A stretch of 64,000 nt of DNA from Dipteris shenzhenensis (Eukaryota; Polypodiophyta; Polypodiopsida; Gleicheniales): NCBI GenBank assembly GCA_047967505.1, contig CM106539.1; one strand, given 5' to 3'. The translations under genes and the position numbers were made by a program. Positions within the stretch are counted from its first letter, which is position 1. Each line of letters opens with the position of its first letter. The notes under the pieces were generated by a model. It was given only the letters and a program-made list of their open reading frames with translations, was not told where the DNA came from and ran no database searches. Of the stretch, positions 22,697 through 32,500 are shown piece after piece.

Positions 22697-23690
22697 CGAT
22701 GCTGATTTTTCAACTATTTATGATCAGCTTTCTGATGGTCAAAGGCATGATCACTATATGTTGAAAGAGGGTTTCATTTTGATGCATGGACGACTCTGTG
22801 TCACTGATCAGATGCAACAGAAAGTCATAATGGAAAGTCATGCTCCTCCATATGCAGGACATAGGGAAATTACAGCAACAATTACAACAGTGGAGCAATA
22901 CTTTTATTGGCCATCTTTGAGGAAAGATGTGGAAGAATATGTGAGAACATGCATGGTTTGTCAGAAAGTAAAGTTTGACAGGCAGAAGGCACCTCGGTTG
23001 TTACACACTTTGCCAATTCCGGATACACCATGGCAAAGCATAGCTATGGATTTTGTGTTTGATCTTCCACGTACTCCTACTAGACATGATGGATTGTGGA
23101 CAATAATTTGCAGGTTTAGCAAACAAGCCCACTTTGTGCCAATAAGAAAGAAAATTACAGCAAATCAAATGGCCAAATTGTTTCTGCAACATGTCTTCAA
23201 GTATCATAGGATGCCTGAATCCATAATCAGTGATAGCGATCCGAGGATGACCAGCCTCTTTTGGAGAGGGTTGTTTAAAAATATGGGCACTACGCTGAAT
23301 TTTTCATCATCTTTTCACCCTCAATCTAATGGACAATCGGAGCAGGAAAACTCTACCATCTTGGATATGTTCCATCTTGGATATGTTTAAGTGCTATGTC
23401 TCAGACCACAAAAGCAAATGGGAGCATTATTTGCCTTTGCTGGAATATGCTTACAATAATACGGTGCACACATCCACAGGTAAAGCACCTTTTGAAATAG
23501 TGGAAGGTGCCAAGAAGATACCTCCCATTTTGCATACAAAAGAGAAAATCTTTGAAGCTGATCGTTTTGTGGAAAGCCTAAAAGAGGCTTACAAGAAGTT
23601 CAAATATGCCTTGCCAAGAAGTCATGACAAGCAGAAAAGAGCAACAGATAAGCACCGCAAGGAATTGGTATTCACAGAAGGTGATTGAGT
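22674..23690 (+). pseudogene. Integrase of the chromovirus, frameshifted by a 16-bp duplication
   Basis: The zinc-binding HHCC region (HAPPYAGHREI to CMVCQKVK) and core are clear. Catalytic residues D (AMDFVF), D (SDSDPR) and E (GQSEQEN) are all present. Right after the glutamate, CCATCTTGGATATGTT occurs twice in direct succession (23,356-23,371 and 23,372-23,387). This shifts the frame and gives a stop at 23,388. The remaining integrase (WEHYLPLLEYAYNN, STGKAPFEIVEG) reads in the next frame to a TGA at 23,686. Confidence 0.9.
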
Positions 23691-23691
23691 T

Positions 23692-24118
23692 TTGCTACGT
23701 TTTCAGAAGGCAAGGCTGAAAAATAAGAAAGGCAAGAAAAGGTTGTACACAAAGCTGAACATGCGTTACTATGGTCCTTTCCAGGTTTCTGAAAAGATAA
23801 ACGAGGTAGCTTACATGCTGAAGTTGCCTCCGCATTGGAAGATACATAATGCCTTTCATGTGAGCTTATTAAAGCAATATCATGGAGATATTCCCGAGGA
23901 TTTACCTGATGAGGTGCAACCTGAAGTGGAAGAACACGATGAACTTCTAGTCCCAGAGCAGATTCTGGCACAGAGAGATAGAAAGCTCAAGGGTAAAGTT
24001 ATCCGTCGCTACTTGGTAAAATTTCAAAATTACCCGTCACTTGATGCGAAATGAATGGAGGAAGGTGAATTGGCAAAATCACCTGGGATATTGCAGCTTT
24101 ACCTTGATGCTTTCCAAT
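23692..24118 (+). pseudogene. Integrase C-terminus and chromodomain
   Basis: The GPF(Q/Y)-type module (RYYGPFQVSEKINEVAY, HNAFHVSLLKQY) is followed by a chromodomain: PEQILAQRDRKL, then IRRYLVKFQNYP. A TGA at 24,052 stands where a Trp is expected before the MEEGEL block. Chromodomains of chromoviruses are thought to guide integration to heterochromatin marked by histone methylation. Confidence 0.85.
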
Positions 24119-24526
24119 GAGAGCCGACTGCGGTCCGAGCTCCTACAAGTAGTTCAGCAGAGCGAGCGTTTGGAGCATTACCTGGTGTTAGAGAGGGGGG
24201 TAGCACCTCCACTCCCTCAATACAGACGGGCTCACCGTGATTTTATGAGGTCGCTTGATGACACTATCTGTTTCATCCGAGATACTGAGCTGACAGTATT
24301 TCTGTTGTGAGACTTCATGATATTGATGCATCTTGACTATTGATAGCGGAGGATCACATAGATTGAGCAGTGTATATGGATGGATGCATGCCTCTCCTAG
24401 CCATATTTTCACTGTCTCTGTATACTATAGCTGCAGCTTTCTTGTATACTCTTTCATGCTATATTTCATGCTCACTCCTGTGTTTTGAGGCAGCAAACTG
24501 TGGTTTGTTGTTTCAAGAGAGGGGTA
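24119..24526 (+). other. 3' internal region and polypurine tract
   Basis: About 400 bp between the chromodomain and the 3' LTR. One open frame (24,041-24,310) has no recognisable domain. The purine-rich CAAGAGAGGGGTA at 24,514-24,526 directly precedes the LTR and is the plus-strand priming site. Confidence 0.7.
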
Positions 24527-25980
24527 TGTCACGAGGGCGTGAAATTCTGAGTACTTTAATGTACTACAAGACCGTGACAACTTTGGTTTTTAAAATCCAA
24601 GCATGGGCTTAATAATGTGTAATTAAACGCGGCATGGTGCCTAGCACATAAGCGTAATTAATCCCTAGGCGGCCCAAAGGCATTCCAAGAAATTAAGAGT
24701 GGTTGTTGGGAAATGATGATGTGGCATTTTTAATGGGCCCCCTAGAGGACCATGTACCTTCAGTGGCCCCCCTAGAGTTCCAGGTGGCTCTAGTGCCTTC
24801 TACATGCTCCTTTGTCATTCCTGGACCTTCCTGGGCCTTCTAAACTTCACACGTGTGGTTTTCTCATCTTCTCCCTCTGTTAAGATTTTGGACTGGTTTT
24901 TCAGCCTCCTTCAGCTGAATTCCGTTTTTCTTCATAACTCCTCACCCGTTTGGATTCCTCAACTTCCATTTGGCCCGATGGCTTCCCCTCTGTCTCCCCT
25001 TTGCAGTGATATGCTTTTCCCTCCGTCCGTTTGGTAGAATGGGGAGCTGAGCACTTCTTTTGCTGGTCGAATTTGCAAAAGTGGCTTTTTTTGGACCTTT
25101 TTGCTTCTACCGCCTCCTGGGCCTCTCCTCTTACAAAGCTACAGCTTTATGTTGCATTTCGAGTGGTCCCACGAGCTGGTTGACTGATTTTTCTCAATTT
25201 TGGAGGACTTTCCGACGATGAAACTTCTCCAAAACCTTCTCAAAACATTCCTCTCTGAAGCACGTTGCTTTTGAATCCAAGAACTCCCATTTCTTCGTGA
25301 CACAAGTGCTTCTTTTCGCATTTTTCAGTGGAATTCTTATTGGTCGGCTCTTGTAAATGCTCTTTCTTCATGCCTTTGCACTCCTCTTTGGCTGAGAATG
25401 CAATTGGGCATTGGCTACTATGTCCTCTTGCCAATTGAGGACTTGGTTCGAGTTTTCAGGGCTTGGTAAGTTGTGATTTTGCTGCTGTAATTTCTTTTTT
25501 CCATAAGCTATTGGTTGGCCTCGTGTGTCGCCTCTTTCTTGGCTCACAGGTGCGAAGGCAGTGCTACATGAGTCATTCTTTGGTTGAGTACTTTGCTGAT
25601 TTTATTTTAGAGCTTTGAAAAGCTTTGTGAATGCCATCTGGAAACCACTCAAAGAGAGTGCAGCTGGGGTGCAGTGTGATTGCCTCTGAACAGCCAATGG
25701 AATTGCACTCGGAAAAGAGAATGCCTTTGGGTTGAGCCTATGGGTTAAGTGCACTTACGTGATGGTATTCTATGCTTGAAAGCCTTACGAAGGCTTAGTG
25801 AATTGGGGCTGCATGCTTAGTTGCAGGGAAGGTCTCTCAGATGCAACTTGTAATCATTTCACTGTGAAATATAAAGAAATACCGAAAGGGGCGCCACGGT
25901 GTTTGGGCCAATCAGATGCACTTGTCTATGTTTGTTGAGCAGGGGCATTCTGGCCTCCATCCCTTTTTCAGTGATTTTGA
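24527..25980 (+). repeat. 3' LTR of the chromovirus, right end truncated
   Basis: Starts TGTCACGAGGGCGTGAAATT and aligns with the 5' LTR over about 1,450 bp. It diverges at about 25,981, where minus-strand LINE sequence begins. If the 5' LTR really ends at 20,228, about 140 bp of this copy are missing, probably removed together with the middle of the interrupted LINE. No convincing 5-bp target duplication was found, which agrees with such a deletion. Confidence 0.85.
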
Positions 25981-26790
25981 TACTTTGGAAGGCGGTTGAC
26001 AATCCATGTTCTTGCCTGAGTCTGCATGATACCTTCTCGTATATGCGAGAGATGCCTACCCTTAATGCCAGAGGAACTCCGAGATCTTGCATTCTTTTCC
26101 ATAGGCCACCTCTCGGGACTGTATCAAATGCCTTCTTGAAATCTACAAAGCAACACAAAAGAGTTTCTCCTTTGAGCCTGCTCTCATCCATGAGTACTCT
26201 TTATGTGACCAGGTGATCTGCAGTTCTATGTTCTTTACGGAAGCCTGCTTGGCCAATGGCCCTCTTCTTGGCCTCTTCAGCCCAATTGCTGATTTTTGCC
26301 TCAAGCACTGTGCTAAAAAGTTTAGCTAGTGTGGAACTGACCATTATAGTCCTGTAATTGGTGACTGAATTTGTCTCCTCCTTTGAATAGAGGCTAAACC
26401 CAATTCTCTTGCCAATCTGGAGGGAAGCCATGATGTAAAGCGTTTGTCATCAGTATGTGGGATAGCCACTGTCGTGCCCTGTCTTCTATCCATTTAAAGA
26501 GTTCAGCACACATGTGCATGTGGTCAGAGGCCTTGCCATTTGCCATCTTTTTCAGCCCTGCTTCAACATTCTCAAAAGTGAAAGGGCTGGCTGAAGCATA
26601 TGACATTGTTTCATTTCCCATGATGATAGAGCTTGGTGACAAACTCCAGCATTTCCTCATCACAGATATTGCCCATGACCTTTTTCTTCTGACCCTTAAC
26701 CTGTTTCCACCCCTTTCTGGGATTCTTGATGAATGTAAGCAAATCAGATTTTTCCCTTTATAAAATGTAAGGGCCAAAAATGTAAAGAAA
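25981..26790 (-). pseudogene. LINE ORF2 reverse transcriptase, N-terminal half
   Basis: On the minus strand the frames give, in order: NPRKGWKQVKGQKKK, TFENVEAGLKKMANGKASDH, NYRTIMVSSTLAKLF, GQAGFRKEHRTADHLVT, LLCCFVDFKKAFDTVPR and YEKVSCRLRQEHG. These are RT blocks 0 to 3 of a plant non-LTR retrotransposon. At least two frameshifts or stops break it. The catalytic YADD block is absent, because sequence stops at the chromovirus LTR. The matching C-terminus lies at 18,188-18,629. Confidence 0.85.
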
Positions 26791-27573
26791 AAAATCTAAG
26801 GAGAAAACATCACACCTGCTCCTCTTCATGGCCAAGTGACTGCAATCTCTCCCATGGAGTAAAGAAGAGAGTTTGAGATGGGTGCAACAACTAACAACAT
26901 ATGATTTTTGAAAAGCAGTTCACAAGAGCCAATTCCTATGCTTTTACTCAAATTTGGAAGTTTGTTTTAAGCCTTTGGATCATTCTAAAATCTAAGGGCC
27001 CAAAATCAAACAGTTGGCTCAACGAGGGCTCAAGAAACACAAACTTGCCTCTAGGCTGCCTGCTGTAATGATTTTTAAATATGATGGCTCTCAAAATCAT
27101 AAGGTTTATAGACCATTCATCTTTAAACATGTGGACAATTGGCATGTCCATTAGCAGCAAATTGTCAAGTGGTGTAAAATAGTCCTCTATACAAACATAG
27201 CCTATTCGATCTCACTCCTCCTAGTGAAAAAGCATAATGTTATGCACTTTCCACCTTTGTAAATAATCCAAGCAAGAGCCTGGACATTCTGGCTCGAGTA
27301 CAGATTCCCTTTTTTAAGTCCATCATCAAGTATGTATATAGTTGCAATGCATTCCTTTAAAATCTTTAAGTTCCCAACCAAGGTGAAACAAGAGAACATA
27401 CCTTTTTGAGATAGCTTTTCTTCCAATGGCTATATAAGATGCGCACAAAAGCACACACCGTGAGTCCACCTCTCACTGGATAAACTTTTTACTCTGCATG
27501 ACAACCATGATATGTACAACTAAAAAAGTGCAAAAACAAGGGTAGATCCAACAGCTCAAAATAAAGAGAAGGT
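26791..27573 (-). other. 3' flank or 3' UTR of the MEE22-like gene
   Basis: About 780 bp of apparently unique sequence between the stop codon of the MEE22-like gene and the LINE fragment. No mobile-element coding similarity is visible. The 3' untranslated region must lie here, but I could not fix a polyadenylation site. Confidence 0.4.
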
Positions 27574-27952
27574 TTAAGGAGGCAAGTGACTGGGAAAAAG
27601 AGCAAATCCTTCTTTGAAGGACTTTGGCAGTACTGTTTGCCTCTCTATCCCAACATTATGAAACCATTCTTTCAGATAATCCCTATACATATAGCTAGAA
27701 ATGCTGCTTTCCTGTGCATTTCGATCTGCAGCATGAGACACCATCTCATCTGATTTGTCAATCACTTTTCTCTTGAAACAACTTTCTTTTGCAAGATTCA
27801 GCAAGGCAGTTGCTGCTGATGCCTGGGAAAGGAAGGAAAAAGAGAGTGAGTCTGATGTTGCTGTCCTTGCAAATCTTGTGTGCAAAATATGCACCAAAGA
27901 CCTTTTCAACTCCTCTACTCCAGGCAACTCCACTCCTTTGTCCACCCCCAGC
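27574..27952 (-). CDS. MEE22: MEE22-like gene, last exon
   Basis: The acceptor TTTTTGCAG precedes 27,952. The first base completes the codon split after the previous exon (AG|G, Arg), giving the LGRLGVD motif across the junction. The exon codes 126 residues, including [32 protein letters not shown] and [12 protein letters not shown], and stops at 27,574. Length 379 nt fits phase exactly. The 8.7-kb intron before it is filled with retrotransposons. Confidence 0.85.
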
Positions 27953-28094
27953 CTGCAAAAATTGAAACACAAACAGGTATCAGCCCAACTAGAGATGGAA
28001 ATACAATTGCTGGCTACGAGCAAATATTAACTCGCGCATATCTACCAAATGTCTCTAACAAATGTCAACACATGGCAGGCAGACCTATCACAAT

Positions 28095-28144
<50 letters not shown>

Positions 28145-29497
28145 CAGCAGAGTTGGGGCTAGTGAGGCAGTCAGCAGATGCAGATACACCTGGGGGCTAT
28201 CCATGACTTGATTATATATAATGGTCTCCGGAGATGGCCATCATCTCGTGGGCTCACTTGTTTCCCACATGGTGAGGGAAGAAGCACAGTGGCCTACCTG
28301 TTGGGTCCAGCATCTTTTGCCTCATGAGTGCGCGCCTTTACTGTGCCCCCTACTCCACTCAGTGCGGACCACTCATACCTTGCCTTCTGTATCTCGGCCA
28401 CCATGCCAGTAATGAGGAGGGCCCCCCTGCACCCACTCGTGTTCAAATCCATTTTGACCTTGCTCTTGATCCCATATACATGAGCCACTTGGCCTCGGAG
28501 CTCCCAATCTTACTTGGGGATGGGATGGACCTCGCCCACACCTCAAATACCCTTGTCTCGGTGGTATAGGAGGCTGTCACCACATCCTTCCCCACGACAC
28601 GATCTGGAGGTGTCCCAGACGGGAAGATGTCCCAAAACCCCTCATTTGACAACGAGTGCAAAGAGATGAGAGCCCAATCTCACACGTGAGCGAACATTGG
28701 GACATTTGACTTCACCAAAGGCACAACAAATCTCACGCCAAGTGACACGGCATAAGAAGCGAGCTTTCCTCATACACAAGATGGATAAGGTGATCGGATC
28801 CTTTCGCGGAGGGGATCCTACTTCAGGTTGGGGGCTCTTATCAGCAGAGGAGAAGCAGCCCATCCCCATCACAGATCCAGTGGTTTGGCACACATAGCCA
28901 TCCTCCCTTTACGATGTCCTAGGTCAGACTCCACCTAATAAGTCCTCTATGCCCAGGCCACTACGTGTCAATTGTTTACTGCAGAGAATGTACGGGCTGC
29001 CCTTCTCATACTTCATAACCAGAGATCACCAGATCATGAGGGATTGCGCACTGAGCACTTTGCACATGGGCAGGAGGTCTTGGCCCCGGTTCTAGCACAC
29101 TTATTCAATCATGCCGTATGCCATGGCTTCCCACCTACCTGGAGCGTCACCACCATAGTACCGATACAAAAGGCAAGTGATCCCATGGATACTGGGAACT
29201 ATCGTACTCTTATGATTGGCCACACTCTGGCTAAAATAGATGGGTAGAGGGAGATCAATGGTCACACAGCGGGTCATGGGCAGCAGGTTCTTGGGCGGCT
29301 TTCGGAGACAGCACTCCAACCTGGACCACATCTTCACCTTGAGGGCTATCATTGAGGAGGCGAAGTCGAGGCACCGAAAGTCTACACTTGCTTTGTAGAG
29401 TGTCGTAAGGTATTTCATACTATCACATGTTCCCGCTTAATCAAGACATTACAAGAGTTGCAGCTCCCAAAGATCATGATGTGGGGGCAGTGATGAG

Positions 29498-29544
<47 letters not shown>

Positions 29545-32500
29545 AAATCATCCTCAGCAAAGGAGTTGCAAAGACTCCTAGAGGCCTTAGAGGTTTTCGG
29601 CACACACAGATCTGACAATCAGCCTTGGGAAGACCAAGGTAATGATCTTCAACACCTCACGCACAGTGCTTCGTCGACATATCTTCACTTAAAGTGCTGA
29701 GCCAGTGGAGATAGTGCAGTCCTGCACATACTTGGGAACAGTTTTCACAAGACCCATCTTCACGATGGATCCACTGATGACGGGTGGCTTTTCGACACTT
29801 TAGTGCAGTTGCCTGCCATGTATGCAGAACTCTTCTAAGGATGCGATCTCCCGAGGACAGAGTGGAGGAGATTTGAGCAGCTACCAATGATTATGGGGTC
29901 CAAGATGATTCGAAGTAATCCCTCAGTTCCACATGAGATAGTACAGGCAGAGTTCGCCATGATACCCCTTCAGGTTGATGCCATCTTTTAGAGAGTGACA
30001 TTCATCCACAGAATTTGAGACTTACCTCACTGGAGACTTTTGAGGCTTGCCCCGAAGTCAGAAAGACAACTAGCAGAGAGCAGAGCAAACACATGGTGTG
30101 CACGTATATCCATATGGCTTGCCATGCGCCGTATCCAGATGGATAGACTTTCCCCCTTTCAGGACAACATGGACGCGCCTCTCCTAGGTCGATCCCACAA
30201 GATGAGATCAACCGTATCATACAGTTAGATCTCCTCTAATCAGCCCCTTCTCCAAAAGTTCATTTACCTAAATCATGATCTCCTCCTACTGCGCCGCACT
30301 AACTCTATAAGGTGGTCTATTGGGTGGACTACTGCTAGGTATGATGTCAATCCCATGGTCCTCTGGCCTTTCTGATGAAAGCTCACTAGGCAACTCATTA
30401 GAAAAGCAATCTGAAAATTCAGTTAGAAAAACATCCCTTTGCTTTTCCAAACAGGAAACAGTATGCTCTTATGGTAGTAATTCTGGATGTGGGAGCAAAT
30501 GTCTCCTCAAAATCAATGCCTTGTTGTTGGGCATACCCTTTTGCAACAAGAAGGGAGATCTACTAATTCCCATGTGTCATTTTTGGCAATGGATTGTAAC
30601 TCCGCTCTCATTGCTTCCATCCACTCTTTGCTCTCAAAAGCATCTTTATGGCACAAAGGCTCTTCATTGCAAGCTGTAGCAAGGAGTGCAAACTCAAGAA
30701 AGTGACCATGCATCTGTCTATTCCCTGATCTTGTCCGGGCAGCAAAAGGCTGATCTTGTTTGCTGTCCCTCAATGTATCAAGAAGCCATCTGGGAACTTG
30801 CCTTTGCTGTCGATTGACACCTCTTTCTTCAATCACTGCATCATGAATAATGGAATCGTTTCGTGCTGGAAGAGAAACCTGCAAATCAGCATGGGATACT
30901 AGCTGATCATTGCTTGTTGGAGGGCCTACAGGAGGCTCATGTTGCTGGTCAAAGCCCTCCTCTAAGGAAGGCAGAGGTAACCAAGAGTCAAAGGCATCAA
31001 ACATGTCAACTTTTGGCTTAGCTTTGCAGTCCACAAGAGGAGAAGCCGAATGTTCAGCAACGATTACATCTCTACTGACAATAATCTTCCCAATATTTGG
31101 TTGGTATAACCTATACCCTCTGCTCTCCTGGCTGAAACCAATAAATATGATTTGATTGCCTTGTCATCAAGCTTATGTCTCAGCTGAGATGGTACATGAA
31201 CATATGCAAGAGACCCAAGAGTAAAGGCTTCCTGCCTTTCCATGCTTCATAAGATGTAACAGTCTTCAATGCCCTTGTGGGTGATCTATTCAGCACATAG
31301 TTGGCACACATCACTGCATCAAGCCAAAATTTATTGGGCAAGGACTTGGCCTTGAGCATGCATCTGGCCATCTCCATATTTGACCTGTTCTTCCTTTCAG
31401 GAACAGGATTATGCTGAGGAGTGTAAGGAGTAGTGCATAAGTGAGCAATGCCCCATGAAGACAAAAATGCATCAAACTCCTTTGACATATACTCTTCCCC
31501 CCTATCTGTGTTGAGGGTGACAAGCTTGCATCCTGATTCATTTTCAACCATATTCAGCCACCTTTGAAAGCATGAGAACACGTCAGATTTGGCTTTTAAA
31601 GCATATACCCAGCAATATCTTGTGAAGTCATCAATGAGAGTCAGGAAATATTTGTACCCTCCAATGGAAGTTGTCTTTCTTAGGCCACAGACGTCACTGT
31701 GTACTACTTGCAATTTCCTTTGTGAGAGTTTTGGACAATTCTTTTGAAAAGGAAACCGATGCATCTTACCCAAGAGACAACCCTCACACACATGTTTGGA
31801 AACTGTGTGAGTTTGAGGTACATCATTTGCCATCTACTCTGAATGCAGCTTTGCAAGAGCTCTATAATTAAGATGACCCATTCTCTCATGCCACAAATGA
31901 GTTTCAGCAAGCAGTGAATCTAAAATAGCAAATGCTTCAATAGACAATGCAGCTGAGTGATGATCAAGGTGATAAAGCCCCTTTTTCCAAGTGCCAGTGA
32001 GGACTATGGCATTGTCATCACGAAGATCATATACTAGGCATCTGTATCCATCAAAAATCACGAAACCTAAAGTGGCAATTGCTGAAATTGAAATCAAGTT
32101 GACTTCAATTCCAGGCACAGAGAGAACATTTGTCAAAGTGACAGGATGGCTTCAAATGGATGTGAGTTGCACATCTCCAATTCCTTTTACAGCATAGGAG
32201 GCATTGTTAGCGCATGTGACAGTTCTCCCACGAGGCGCATCAACTAAGGAATGAAACAACTATCTACAAGATGTGACGTGCTTGGAAGCACCACTATCAA
32301 AATACCAAGACTGAGCATCATTAGCAATAAAGAGTGCATCAACTTTGGAGGGATCAAATGAGCAATGGACAGCCCATGCCCAATCATCCTGAAGAGCATG
32401 TGCATGTGAAGCATCTGCTAGCTCGTGGGATTCAATTGCATGTGAGGCATTAACTGTCAATCCTGCTTTCTTTTTCTCCGAAGCAATGCGCTTCTTGCAT

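Larger units (their letters stand above)
18630..25980 (+). mobile_element. Ty3/gypsy chromovirus with both LTRs, reverse transcriptase deleted
   Basis: The order is 5' LTR (18,630-20,228), candidate primer-binding site (20,230), gag, CCHC knuckle, protease, RNase H, integrase, chromodomain, polypurine tract (24,514-24,526) and 3' LTR (24,527 to about 25,980). The chromodomain after the integrase places it in the chromovirus clade. Reverse transcriptase is absent: protease sequence ends at about 22,360 and RNase H sequence begins directly. LTRs differ only by scattered substitutions and small indels, so insertion is fairly recent. Both flanks are minus-strand LINE sequence. Confidence 0.9.
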
